Shown: positions 47,812 through 59,498 of the stretch, in pieces
Layout: each line of letters opens with the position of its first letter
Position numbering within the stretch: the stretch's first letter is position 1
Source: Amylostereum areolatum
Lineage: Eukaryota > Basidiomycota > Agaricomycetes > Russulales > Stereaceae
Direction of reading: 5' to 3'
Length of the DNA stretch: 64,000 bases
Assembly (NCBI GenBank): GCA_012932865.1
Contig: SAXG01000003.1
Coordinates: forward strand, 744,001-808,000
Translations under genes and position numbers: made by a program
The notes under the pieces: generated by a model
Database searches by the model: none
What the model saw: the letters and a program-made list of their open reading frames with translations, nothing else
What the model was told of the DNA's origin: nothing

Positions 47812-49068
47812 CTAAATTACACTATTTCTTTTAACAAGGTCCTGGAATTTAACAAGCGTCCCACCGAAGATATCGAGGGCACTGAGTCGAGGTAAGTTGA
47901 TATACACAGTCAGAATATATAATGCATACCTCCCATACGTAAGGTCGACCTTCCCCTTTGAGAGACGGTCGACTAAATCCAAATCTGTGATATCTAATGG
48001 TAGGAACAAGCTCAGCATTAGATGCAGCCTGTCGAAACATGCACTACCTTTGGCGCCACCGGCGTACGTCGTCGGTATTTGTGTCCACTCTCCTAGCTCT
48101 TTCGTGGTCGTTAGGAATATCCTGAACAACGCGAAACTCGACCTACTGGTAACAAGCTGTTCATCAATACCCTGACACAGTCCTTCAACGTCGGCGGCAT
48201 GAACTAAGAACTCGCTGAACGAGTATAGTGAGATGATGTTCTGTACTATATTGATCTCACCGAGACCGTACCTGCAGTATTCCGATAACGTATCGAGAGT
48301 ACCTGTATCGGGTTAAGGTCACCCTTTCCAAAGGACATGGATCGAATGTTATTACCCTCGCAGACTTCCAGGTTTGTGATATCTTGCCATTTGTTCATGG
48401 CGATCATCCATTGGTCACCTCGTCGGCGACAGCTGGAAATATGATCCGATTTGAGTCATGCACGCCTGGGCGACGGGGAAGGAACCTTACCTTACATCTA
48501 CAACGAGCCGTTCCTTCCCTACAAGCGATGACAATGTCTGCAGGCGTTCGAGAGAAAAGCGCATGCCCGGAAACAGATATGAAGTCACAATGACCTGTAA
48601 ACACTGTCAATAAACTGTCTGTATGATGGACATGGAATATCTCACTTTACTGGCACCATGATCCAACCAAAACGTAGCATTTTCAGGATTGATGCCACCT
48701 CCGACCTGGAGTCCTCCTAAGGGTAGCAAATAAGTTGGAAGTAGCCGTGGAGACTCCCCCGGCAGACGTACCAGGCCACGCGCTCAGAGCCTCCTTCGCA
48801 GCCTCATCGTTTCCGGGTCCCAGTTTGATAAGATGTCCACCCTGCAGATCATGCTTCCTATACAACTTTGCAAAATCTCCAGGAGAGTCGCTACGTCAGG
48901 TTGGACAGCGCTGGGACAGTGCGCAAAAGCAAGGGCGTACCTTGCGACGAAATTGGTCTTGAGCAAGGTGGGATCATGCTCTGATAGAGTGCCGCCCACG
49001 ATCTGTTTTACCTGTCCATCGTGGAGGTCAATACAAGGCCGGAAGCAGCTGCGACGAGATTCGACCAT
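47812..49068 (-). CDS. HIS6: ProFAR isomerase, histidine biosynthesis (HisA/HIS6)
   Basis: Phosphoribosylformimino-5-aminoimidazole carboxamide ribotide isomerase, a cytosolic TIM barrel of the histidine pathway. Start at 49068: [20 protein letters not shown] then [10 protein letters not shown] (catalytic Asp in the first strand). Further exons: [119 protein letters not shown], and [20 protein letters not shown] with stop at 47812. Many short introns break the barrel, but the second catalytic region and phosphate loops are present. Confidence 0.93.
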
Positions 49069-49312
49069 GGGTCACGGTGGTGGATGGAGAGCAAGATGCA
49101 AGTCATCATACATATATGTGATCGTGACATCATCAGGGCCTTTCTCATTTCTACTTGAGTCTTGAGGCGCCTGAGGCCTGAGGGCCAGGCTAAGTACCGC
49201 GGCGTCCGCCACGACTTTCACTGTAAGCACTCAGAGTATATTACAGCAACCCTAGTCGTACAGCAATTTACAGCAGGCGAATGCCAAATTAGACACCAAC
49301 CGCCTAATCAAT

Positions 49313-51316
49313 CTAGTAATCCAACGAGCTCTCCAATATCTTCGTCAAATGCTCCCTCCCGTCCTCTCCGACGACGTCGCCGACGCCGGGCGCGAGGTCG
49401 AGGACGCGCCTCTGGGGGATAGTACCCTCAACCAGCATCGGTACATCGGCCTTGGTGTACCCTACAGCCTTCAGACCGCGTGGCACACCCAGACCGTCGA
49501 GGAAGCTGGCGATGGACTCGAACAGGTGTGCGCCGACAGCGTTGTCAGGAATCGACGTGATCGAGGCATCGCTGGCTGTTGTGCCCCTGAACACGGCGAG
49601 AATCTCGCGATGGCGGTCGGGAGCGGACGGAGCGGTGAACTGGAAGACGGCGGGACCGGTGAGGGCGACACTAAGTGATCAACGCGTAAGTTATGAACCC
49701 TGTCACTGCAGTTCTCGATTGCTTACCTGACGCCGTGAGGAATGATAGGGTGGTCGACTTGATAGCCGGCGTGTTTGTACTTCGGCCCCTTTTTGTTCAA
49801 GCCAGATATCTATAACGCCAGAGTATCAGCAAGACCAGCTTAAATCAAGAGCAGGGTTACTTACGGGGTAACTCATGCCATGACATAGGTGAACTCCTGC
49901 ATTTCCAAAGCCAATTCCAGCAAATGATGCCGCCAACCTACAAGCTCGATGTCAGTGACATTCAAAAAAAGGCAAGGGTCAAGTCACAAGAGCTGTCGTC
50001 GCGCCTCTTCGTCTTCCCTGTTCTTGGCCACTCGCGGCAGGTATTTAACGGTCTGCTGCAGCGCCCAAAACGAGAAGATGTCTGCAACTGGGTTGCTGCC
50101 TTGGTATGCAGGACGAAGGATCGGGTTCGAAGGTCGAGGTGTACGCTCGGTGTAACTAGTACAAGATGATCAGCTAGGGATACTCACGCTGGTGGCAAGT
50201 ATGCTCACGGGATAGCCGTAAAGCTTTCGATGCTGTGGAAGAGAACATCCAATCCAGCACTGATGTGAACCTCCGTGGGACAGGTTGCCGTGTTAAACGT
50301 GTCGACGATTCCGAGCGTAGGTTTCATGGAACGGCTAGCAATACCGGTCTTGAAAGACATAGAGGGAATATCGAGGATAGCGGTGCCCGTCGTCTCCGAC
50401 CCAGTTCCAGCAGTGGTCGGGACTGAATAACAGGTCAGACGGTTCAAAGGAGCATAGTGGATCCATCCTTACCCGCTATGAGAGGACGCAGGGTCTTCTG
50501 TATTGGGAGGCCCTTTCCGACGGGAGCATTGATAAAGTCAAAGAGATCGGAGTCGTGGTAAACGGAAAACCTGGCGTCGATCGAGTGGTGAGGGATGTTG
50601 TTACTTGAGAACAAGTGTAAGAACCGTACAAGTTGGCAGCCTTGGCCGTGTCCATAACGCTACCTCCTCCGACACTAGACATAACATGAGGGAGCAGTAG
50701 AGCAGGGCAGGCTGAGATAGACGAACGCCAGGAAGTGACTGAAGTTGTGCTTCCTGGCCCAAGAGATCGCATCGCGCCAACTATCTTCGGTGGGTTCCGT
50801 CACTACCCTATCGTAGACCTCGAAGGGTAGGTCGGTTTGGGATGACAGAGACTCGAGGGCCTGAAGAATTGCTGAGTGTGACTGTGCATAGCCAAGTATA
50901 GTTTCAACGTACCATCTTCATGGGTCCCAGCTTAGCGACGTTTGGGTCAGTGAACACCCCAACCTGGTGATGTTTGTGAGCATCGCGTTGGACCAGTGCC
51001 AAAAGGAAGCGTACCTTGGTGGCCTTCATGTTCTTGAAGTCCATTCCGACCTCCCGAGTGACCCCGTCACCAAACCGGAGATTTGAGGCAGCCACCTGGG
51101 AAAAGGTAAGGTGGACAAGGAGGACCGATGGGTCAGGGTGCGAACCTCGAAGGCATACTCCTTGGGGACAGGATCGACGGGGGTAGCGAGGTTTCTCATG
51201 TGCTGAATAGCATGTCGTGCGCTGTTCGCTGTACGACAACCGTGGCATGGACATGCTGTATGCTGGGCAGCATTCATAAGGCGGAGGATGGAATTGCGGG
51301 TAGCGGGTGGGGCCAT
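49313..51316 (-). CDS. hydroxyacid-oxoacid transhydrogenase (Fe-ADH family), mitochondrial
   Basis: ADHFE1-like group III alcohol dehydrogenase. It couples oxidation of 4-hydroxybutyrate to reduction of 2-oxoglutarate. Start at 51316; the first 40 residues ([20 protein letters not shown] onward) are basic and Ser/Arg-rich, a mitochondrial targeting pattern. Exons give [40 protein letters not shown], the NAD loop [35 protein letters not shown], metal ligands in [18 protein letters not shown], and [20 protein letters not shown]. The C-terminus is [20 protein letters not shown]. Stop at 49313. A TATAAA-type element lies about 65 bp upstream. Confidence 0.93.
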
Positions 51317-51379
51317 GGTGAAGACCGTCGAGGAGGATGGAGGGGGGCGGGGTGGTGTGGGGAAGGCGGAGGGGCGGGC

Positions 51380-51385
51380 TTTATA
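51380..51385 (-). promoter_or_regulatory. TATA-like element of the transhydrogenase gene
   Basis: TATAAA on the minus strand, 64-69 bases upstream of the ATG at 51316. Confidence 0.45.
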
Positions 51386-53541
51386 GTTCTCGGATGCATG
51401 AGATTCCAGGCGCTGACATCTGGACTCTGGAGAAAGCGGCTCGCCGGCTGTGGACCGGGTGACTTGTCCTCAGCGCCCGTGGGGAATCCGGGGTAATTTC
51501 ATATTTGCCTCCGTCCTTTCCGTTTCTGCTCCTCTCCGCTCCTCACCGAACCTCATCGACATCACTAGATTCTGCGCTATGGGCGCAATGCTCACAAGTG
51601 CTTGCATCCTTTGAATATGCGCAGCGGCCTTCCGATATATATCGTGGCACTGGGGACCATAGGATGGCAGGATCGAGATGAGTGACCCAGCACCCGTGGC
51701 ATGCTGCCGCGGGCACAAGTCTACCACGCGCTAAGAGCGCATAAAACGGAGACCAATCGCTAGCTACAATCTGATCATGGCCCTGAACGGACGCGGCCTG
51801 AAAATCGAGCACGGTTGAGCAATGTTGATGAGGAGCCACGGGCGCGCACCCAGGCTCGCCGCTCAGCTCGTCTCGTTGGGACGGGTAGTGCGACAGCGCA
51901 AAAGACAGGAATGTGAGGAAGTACCAAGGAACAATGATACATCGACCCACTGGATGGTGGTAGGCGGAGGCGTGGTGAAGGTTCTAAACTTCTAAGTACT
52001 TACACTTTATACGGAGCACATACTGCGGCAGGGCCGGCTAACACAAATACAGACAATGTGTCGCAGTACTTCTCTCGGCTTCCTCTGGTCGAAAAAGATA
52101 CGCGATACGACTCTACGAGGAGGTGCAGACGACCAACGACGGCGAACTGCTTGAAGTTCATAATCACACAAATGTCATCGCAGATGTGTACACCACCAGC
52201 AGTTGCCTCAGCATGACTCTATGCGGGGCCATTCGGATGAGTCTGATGGCGTGACCAAGGGTTCACGCTAGCATCGTGTCAGCTTCAATCCAACCCCCTC
52301 AATCTCGGCGCCATTCCGATTATCCGTTGCGAGAAAGTCGGCTTCGCGCCCAAGTCAGCGTGAGTACAGGTTGTCCTCTCAGTTTCAATCCCCACAGAGT
52401 CCTCGATGGACGGCGACGAGCGCGGGTTATGTAAGCAGTATTCATTTTCGTCGTCGCGCCAAGTCATCCTCGACTCCTTGTTTCCTCTCACCACGTCCTT
52501 CTCTTCTCCCCGTCCTTCACCTGGCCATAACCCCTCATCTGTAATGGGCGACTCCGACGTACCGAGATTTGGACGGCGCGTCAGGGTTTCCGTGGATGTA
52601 CGAAGGGTTGGGTATGGACTCTCCCTTCGACACTCTCATGTGGGCATCATCCAGAGTCTGGACCATGGTGCGTGTTCTATTCACTTACCGCCCACCTGCC
52701 CTCGCGACAGCATTCAGGATTTGCACATGCTCCGGCGCCCCTCTTGTTGTCGCTGGCAGTCGTCCTCACCTTCGCTCGCGGCCTTGAACTTTACTCCTGG
52801 TCTTGAACTTTGCTCGTGGTCTTGAACTTTACTCTCGGTCTCTCGATTTTTGCTTGCGGTCTTGGTCCTCGCTCGCGATCTTGGTCCCGCTCGCGCTCCT
52901 CTCTGGTCCTGGCTCTCTGTCCCCTGGCTCACTGGGTTCCCTGGTCTTATCTCGGTCTCCGTCTGGTCCACCTGCTTTGTTGGCATCCCAGGTAACCCTC
53001 TCTCACCTGTCATCCCTCTCCATATATCCCGTAGCAGCCCCCATATACTCTGTAGTTATCAAATGAAAATATCATGATTTTCTTCCTTCTACATCAGGAT
53101 AAGATCGCAATAAGCACGATTTAAGCCAGCAACCCGCCGAGCGATTCTTGATGAGCTTAGTAAGATTATTGGATTGAATCCAAAGAACCTCAGCTTCGGG
53201 CCCAAGGGAATTCGTTGAGCGTGATATCCGCTTGACATTTTTGGATTCCATCCATCGGCACACCAACTTCAAACTCAGGGGCGTGATATCGGAATGAAGC
53301 TGAGGGATCGCCTGGTGGTGTATTGCGTCGGACGGGGCCGGTCCAGATATGGCGAAGGCCGCCGTCGCCTGGTCGGACCCGCAGCTCGTTACGGTTCTGG
53401 TCTGCTCGCCGTCGGGTTCGTCTCTCTCGACTCCTTCGACGTTGCTCTTCTTCACGAGAGTCGTCTCTTCCCTCCCACCATTCCTTTGAAGCACACTCCT
53501 TAGACTGTTGCGAGTATCCTGCTCGTGCCCACCGCTTTGCC
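51386..53541. other. gene-poor interval
   Basis: 2.2 kb with no recognised gene. A short frame at 52569-52787 (starting MDGASGFPWMYEGLGM) has protein-like composition but no family match by eye and could be a remnant. A degenerate 19 bp tandem repeat lies at 52788-52846. The last 60 bases are the 5' UTR and promoter of the protease gene. Confidence 0.4.
52788..52846. repeat. degenerate 19 bp tandem repeat
   Basis: Three consecutive units of gaactttactcctggtctt type (gaacttt-ct--tggtctt). More diverged CTTGGTC/CTCGCTCGCG units continue to about 52920. Confidence 0.7.
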
Positions 53542-55684
53542 ATGCGTCTCTCTCTTCCTCTCGCTTTCCTGCTTTCCGCTCTCGCCACCTCTGCCCTCAA
53601 GGTTCCTCTCAGAAAGGTCAATTCGCACAACCTACACTGCTCGGTCTTCTTCTCCATATGCGCTCCTTCCTCGCGATGCAGACGACGTTGATCTTTCGTG
53701 CGTGAAAATCCCGTCTATCTGCAGTTTCTGTTTGATGCGCCTCCCAGGACTGTCAATGATATGCTGTACATAGCCAATGTAAGAGGGTACTTTCATTCTG
53801 GCGTCTCCTGTGCTTACCGAACTCGCAGATTCACTCTCGCCGGTCAAGGTCAGCATTTCGCCACTCTTTCTCCACTAGTTCCTGATCTGTCTTCAGAGTA
53901 TCTCGTCCAGCTTGACACCGGCTCTTCCGACCTTTGGATAAAGGGCGCGTCCTCTCCACTGCCTAACACTAATCCAAACAGTACATTCTCTGTCATGTTC
54001 GTTCGGGTTCACTCAGTGACGTGGTTTTAGTCCATATCCTATAACCTGACGGTGAGCAGCACAACCATCAAATCCCTTTCGCGAACTGATCTGGGACCAG
54101 TATGGCGCTGGTTGGGCGAGTGGGAACGTTGCATATGCTCCGGTACAATTTCGCCGGGTGCGTTCCCTTTCGCCATCTCCGTTTCCCTTCCCATTCATCC
54201 GTGAAACGCTCTGCAGGATCAACATCTCCCAACAGGCATTCATTGATGCATCGGCTGCAGAGAATGCCGTCCTCAACTACGGGACCAGTGGCGTCATGGG
54301 TCTAGGCTTTACCTCTCTGTCCACTATAGACGCCCTTGTCAACCGCACCAAGCAGTCTACTGGTCGCAGTCTCCTCTATAACCTGTTCGCCGATAACCCT
54401 TCAGAGCCCAACTTCATCGCCTTCTCACTCCAACGGTCATCTGATTCCACTGATGATGTTGAAGGCCAGTTCATGATCGGCGAGGTTGACCCAGACTATG
54501 CCGATGTCAACAAAAGCACGCCTATATCTACCTTCCCCATATCCAACCCCAGTCGCTGGAACGTTTTGCTCGAAGCCCTTTTCATAGGTTCAGACACTAT
54601 ATCTCTGTCCAGTACCGTGGACGGTGCTCCTTCCGGAAACGCTGTTGTGCTCCTGGACAGCGGCAGCTCATACACGTACGTCCCAGCATCCGCTGAACTA
54701 GCCCTTTTCTGACGTCTATTCAGTTATGCTCCTACGTCCATCGTGAACCAAATTTATGGTGGTATCAGCGGCGCGGAGTTCAACTCAAAAACCAGTCAAT
54801 GGACCGTGCCGTGTAATGCTGAAATCGACATGGCTTTCCAGTTCAAGTAAGTAGGACTTGCTCCGTGTCGTCTGCCGTTTTCTGATCGTTCTTTTCCTTC
54901 AGTGGCCAAGTGTTCCCATTACACCCTCTCGACGTAGTTGTAAAGAGCACTCAAAACACGGACAAATGTGTTGGAACGTTCATTCCTCAGGACGTTTCTT
55001 CCATCGGCGGCGGTATTCTGTAAGTTGCCGTCGATACCTCGTCCAGCCCTCCTTGACAACGTTCTTTTCAGTGACTGGATAGCCGGAGACAATTTCCTGC
55101 GTTCGGTGTACTCCGTCTATGACTTCGGTGATTTCGATAGCTCGGGCAAGATGGGAAACCCTTACATCAAGCTACTTTCTCTTACAAACCCCAACGAAGC
55201 CTCGGCCGATTTTGCTGCCGCGCGGAACACCCAAGCGCGCACCAACATCACCTACAACGCCGCGTCCGGAAGCTCTTCCAGCGGGACCACTGTCTCCATT
55301 TCGGACGATCTCGCAGACACCATCAACAAAGTCAAGAACTACTTCCCCGCCATCCTGGCAGTGATGGCGCTCAACGCGCTGGTCATCATCCTAATCCTCG
55401 TCGCGGGCATTGTCTATCTTTGCCGCCGCCACCGCGGACGCAGCCTCGTCCGCCCGCGGAAAAACAAGGGACGTGCAACTCCTATACCAATGCCGATGGA
55501 GCCGCTCAACACGGATTCATTCGTCGAACCACTGCGTGGCCCAATGCAGCACCAATACGAGCCTGTGTCTATGGCTCTCACTGAAGACACATTTGTCCCA
55601 CCATCGCCTGCGTTCCGCGGCGGTTTCGAAGGTGGGTTCAAGGGTGGCAAGTCACCAATAGAGCGGCCAATGTCGGTGGCGTGA
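53542..55684 (+). CDS. membrane-anchored pepsin-type aspartic protease (A1)
   Basis: Start at 53542 gives a signal peptide (MRLSLPLAFLLSALATSALK). The first catalytic Asp is in VQLDTGSSDLWIK. The second is in VVLLDSGSSYT, completed by the next exon YAPTSIVNQIYGGISGAEFN. Further blocks: YGTSGVMGLGFTSLSTIDAL, CVGTFIPQDVSSIGGGIL, FDWIAGDNFLRSVYSVYDFG. Near the C-terminus a TM helix (AVMALNALVIILILVAGIVY) is followed by a basic cytosolic tail, so this is a type I membrane protease, not a soluble pepsin. In the 5' part the frame must move +1 about three times (near 53620, 53830 and 54168) to keep family-like sequence. From 54200 onward it is clean. These may be sequence errors or early decay. Confidence 0.85.
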
Positions 55685-56047
55685 GCGGTGGGGCTATGTT
55701 CTATAAGTGTGCCGAAGGTAGTATGTCATTGGATAGGATTGGATATGGGTCGGTGATGGACTGTATATTGAGTACAGCGTGCTGCTCGAGACCGGACTTC
55801 GTGGACTGCAGGGTTATGTATTCGTCGTATTATTTCATGTCTGCTGATACCCTCATTGTATTGAGGATTTCGCCGTTGTGTAGTGTCGATGCTGGTACGA
55901 TTATCTTATTCTGGGAATTCAACTTCAGCGACCTAAGAAATGCGGGCAGATTTCCCCTCTTGCAGTCGGTAATACAGGTATTATGTATGAAATGTGGGAT
56001 GTTTGGAAACAAATCGAGCACATGGGTAGTGGGTAGTGTAGACACGG
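55685..56047. other. intergenic, convergent 3' ends
   Basis: 363 bp between the protease and PPR gene. Nothing recognised. Confidence 0.5.
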
Positions 56048-57837
56048 TTATGACCTCCTTGTGGGTTTATCCATCCTCGCAATAAACCGTGTCGCCGCAT
56101 CCTTCAGCGTCGCCCATCGAAGACCGACATCCTCCGCCACAGGATTCTTCGGGTCCTTCGGTTGGGCGCGTTCGATCAGCCGCACGAGCAGCGCCGGAAC
56201 GCGTCGTCCATCATGCGCGAGTCCGTCGCCGCGGCAGAGGCAACCTCCTTGGGATTTTCGTCCAGTTGATCGAGGACCGAGCCGCCGTACGTTTCGATGA
56301 TGTGAAGACAGTGACGAATACCATTTACGTCGGACACGAGCGCCGTGCGCGCGAGGTGGCACCACGCCTTGCCGTGAATAGCGAGGGATCCCCGACCGGC
56401 GAATTTCTCCAAAACGTCGAGGGATCCCGAGCGTCCGGTGACGAGAGTGAAAATGGCGAGCGCCGTCGGCCAGTTGTGTTCTTTCCAGCAGAGTTCCAAC
56501 GCCATATTGCCCGATGCACCGTCGAGCTTGACGAAGCCGGGGTGACGTTTGCCCCACTCGAGCAGGCGAAGGGCCTGCAATGACTGATCTTTGTGACCCG
56601 CCGCCGCCAGGCCGATCCGCGCCTTGAGCACCTCGTACATGTGCCACGGCCGGAGGTGTTTTTGCATGGGAGGATCGGCCATCACCTGATCGAAGTAACC
56701 CACGCAGTGTTCATACTTCTCAAGTTGGTTGCAGGTACGCAGGATGAGGGTAAGGGAACGGTCGGACATCTCCACACGCGGGGGACGGAGTTCCTTGTCA
56801 GGGTATGACAGGCCGTAGAAATCGCGCAGAATATCGAATGCCATAGGGTGCCACGCTGGTTCGCCTGTGGAAAGAACGACGAACGTGGCATCGATCGCCC
56901 GGTAGTTGAGGGACGACACGATGTCAGGCTGTTTTTCCAAGGAGCGCATCATTTGTCGCCAGACGAATTTCACGTCCGAGACTGTTTTCGGATGAAGACC
57001 GGACCGTTGCTGGCCAGGAATCGCATAGCGTTTGGAGAGGGATATGAGGAGGGCGCCGAAGATCTTGCCATCGGGTGCAAGGGGTCCTTCGTGAGGGAGT
57101 TCATGAAAAACGTCGAACATACGTTGGTGTTGCTCTGACCGGCCAAGGATTCCGATATAGAGGGCTATGTTATAGCGTGCGTATGATGCGTCTACTGGGT
57201 CCGAGATGTCGACGCGGCCATCGCCAATGTATTTGAGGAGGTGATCGAAGACGGTGTTGACGCTCTCTAGTTGCTTCGAATAGGGAGCCCAGTCGTCAAT
57301 TTGAGCGTAGTAGGTCATCATCGTACTAAAAGTACGAAGACTAGGCTGAAACCCACGTCTTTTGAGCTACGACTGAAAGTAAGCCTGACAGCGGTGTATA
57401 AGGAGTATTACATCACGCACGTCGGTGAAAAGACGAAAGGCCAATTTGTACCGTTTCGCCTCGAAACATTGCTGGATGAGCGTGTTCCAGACCTTGATGT
57501 TTTGCGCGTCTAGGGGGGAGTTCTGAAGAAGTTCTACGGCGCCGTCGACATTGTCCTTGTTACAGAGGGATGTGATACGCCGGGAAAGCTCGAACGGCAT
57601 GAGCAATCGTGGGGGCTGTGATATATTTCCGCGGGTGGAAGGTGCATGGCGTTGAGACTCAGGAGGTGTGGACTCGTCCGTGCGTCGTCGTGAATTGCGA
57701 GAGGCGCTGTGTCCTCGCGAAGAAGTCGCAGATGGGGCGGTGGCGTAGTGAGCAGAACGAGTTGATGGGGATAGATATGAGAATAGAGAAGATCTGGGGC
57801 AGGGTACAAGAGGTGTGCGGGAAAGGAGCCTGGACAT
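56048..57837 (-). CDS. pentatricopeptide repeat (PPR) protein, mitochondrial
   Basis: Organellar RNA-binding protein of helical repeats. Start chosen at 57837 (MSRLLSRTPLVPCPRSSLFS), an Arg/Ser-rich presequence. Repeat-like units: VWNTLIQQCFEAKRYKLAFR, KRRGFQPSLRTFSTMMTYYA, LAPDGKIFGALLISLSKRYA, YEHCVGYFDQVMADPPMQKH, RPWHMYEVLKARIGLAAAGH. One intron near 57410-57370. The main frame ends at 56176, but the adjoining frame continues without a stop as RAQPKDPKNPVAEDVGLRWA and TLKDAATRFIARMDKPTRRS to 56048. This reads as the natural C-terminus if one base is missing near 56205. Target RNA unknown. Confidence 0.8.
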
Positions 57838-57950
57838 GCCTCGGAAATCCTCGAAATCCTGGTGGCCAGAACGCGCTTGACTTTGTGGACGCGTCGACGG
57901 CGGAAGCCACGCGTGACGGCATTTGCCGATCTCCAAACTGGAACAATCTG

Positions 57951-57958
57951 CTTGGATC
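57951..57958. repeat. 8 bp target site duplication, left copy
   Basis: CTTGGATC directly abuts the left terminal inverted repeat. The identical octamer abuts the right end at 58463-58470. Confidence 0.85.
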
Positions 57959-58462
57959 AGGACCCCTGAAATTCCCTATAGAGCATTCATCCCAGGGTGA
58001 CCTGTTTTCGGTGGTGCGCTGGGACAGAATTTGGGCCATTTTCGGTGATTTACATGATAGATTTTTTCAAGTCAGCCGTTTTCAGTGGTTCTTAGACTAT
58101 ACATATCTAAAAATAGTCTAATTTCCCACGCCTTCGGCGTCGAGGTTTCCAGAGCAGAACTCTCATTTTATGCACAAGCTTGCTATAACATGCCTAGTTT
58201 GCTTCCATAGACCCATGAGAAGCAAAATATGCAAAATACTTGTGATTGGAACTGACAGATCCTCGGCGTGTTCAGATGCTTACCATTTTCGGTGGTGAAG
58301 ATGGGACTTCGGACGGGCGGGTTCCTTTTCAGTGGTTCTTAGCTCCAACATGTCGGCCCTACGGGGCCCATTTTCGGTGGAGAGTACCATACATAGGTTC
58401 CCATAAGGCCCAAATTTTCGGTGGTCCGAGATGAATCATTTATAGGGAATTTCAGGGGTCCT
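57959..58462. mobile_element. MITE-type non-autonomous DNA transposon with TIRs
   Basis: 504 bp element. The left end AGGACCCCTGAAATTCCCTA and the reverse complement of the right end agree over the first 22 bases, with about 33 bases alignable allowing four mismatches. It has no coding capacity. It is flanked by perfect 8 bp CTTGGATC duplications (57951-57958, 58463-58470). The interior holds seven same-strand copies of TTTTC(G/A)GTG(G/A) at 58005, 58039, 58079, 58287, 58326, 58371 and 58415. An 8 bp duplication suits hAT (also Merlin or Mutator-like) elements, but the terminal bases do not match the usual hAT start, so the superfamily is open. It lies about 120 bp upstream of the PPR gene start. 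Confidence 0.9.
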
Positions 58463-58470
58463 CTTGGATC
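58463..58470. repeat. 8 bp target site duplication, right copy
   Basis: CTTGGATC following the right terminal inverted repeat, identical to the left copy. Confidence 0.85.
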
Positions 58471-58699
58471 CTGGACCCAACTCATCCTCCGCGATTTTTC
58501 CTATCCCCTTACTTTCGTTTGTCATCTGACCACAATTGACGCGAGTTTACCCACGGGGAGTCTCTGCCTGCTGGTCGTCATGCTCTCAACCTTCTCCGCT
58601 GTTCTCCCTTGTCCACGTCAGTCAAATGCACTCATCCCTTAAATACGTCAGCGTCCTCTGCCCTCCGCCTCCAGGTTCTCCTCTGCCCTCTCGCTTACC

Positions 58700-59394
58700 A
58701 TGTTCACGATCATCTTCTCACTGTGTCTTGCGCTCTTCTCTCACGTCTCGGCCGTCCCGACCTGGCAAGGTTTCACTCAGAGGTCGTCCATAGCCTCGCT
58801 TGTCTCCGGCGCTACCCATCTCCGTGCCGTTGGTTTGCCCTTTGGCCGTAAAGGCTATCTCAACGTGTCCAGCCCACCTGGTACGTCGACCTTCCTTATC
58901 GGAGAAAGCCTCCTGACTTTGATCTGCAGGCATTCCAGGCAACGTGACCATCGAATGGACGACAAAGCCCCCTCTCTTCTTCGTCGATGGCGGTCAGCTT
59001 TATCAGTACACCAATGATTCTTATGTTCTCCGCGTCAACGTCCTCAACTCTACCGCATCTGAAGAGGATCCGATGCCCTACAAGCTCGTCGTAGGCGAGA
59101 CGCGCGATGGCCTTTCGCATACCTCCTGGAAATGGAGGGGCGAACAGCTCCACTTCGATCACCGAGATAAGACCAACGAGGCTCTGTTCTATTCCTGCTT
59201 GAACTCGGCAGGTCAAAGAGGGGCCTACCTCTTCCTCGAAACGTGAGTGTTTCTCTTCCTTGTCATCTCATACAGCATGCTGAATACGCCCGCAGAAACA
59301 TCACACCGCCAGGGTGTTCCAAGGCGACGTTACAGGGGACATACAACAGTGATTCATTGGAGCAGAAGCAGGAACGCCTAAACGTGAAGTAGTA
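58700..59394 (+). CDS. small secreted protein, uncharacterised
   Basis: Start at 58700 gives MFTIIFSLCLALFSHVSAVP, a clear signal peptide. Mature part: GYLNVSSPPGIPGNVTIEWT after an intron, then PLFFVDGGQLYQYTNDSYVL, MPYKLVVGETRDGLSHTSWK, and the last exon NITPPGCSKATLQGTYNSDS to a stop at 59394. About 195 aa with several N-glycosylation sequons and two Cys. I do not recognise the family; similar small secreted proteins are common in basidiomycetes. It starts 237 bp from the MITE, so the element sits in its upstream region. It converges on OST1 with about 100 bp between stops. Confidence 0.65.
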
Positions 59395-59498
59395 TACCGG
59401 CTGCCGTCCACAAGCCGCACAGTTTTCAGTCAATTTGTATGCCATCGGCCGTGCAGAATATAAATACGCAGCATTGCATTCCTATCTATTGTTACATT

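Noticed and set aside
50560..50720. Stops inside the transhydrogenase coding region
   Set aside because: They fall inside an intron; splicing restores the [15 protein letters not shown] loop.
53190..53657. 155-codon Arg-rich open frame antisense to the protease start
   Set aside because: Shadow of the coding strand; no motifs and overlaps the protease promoter and signal peptide.
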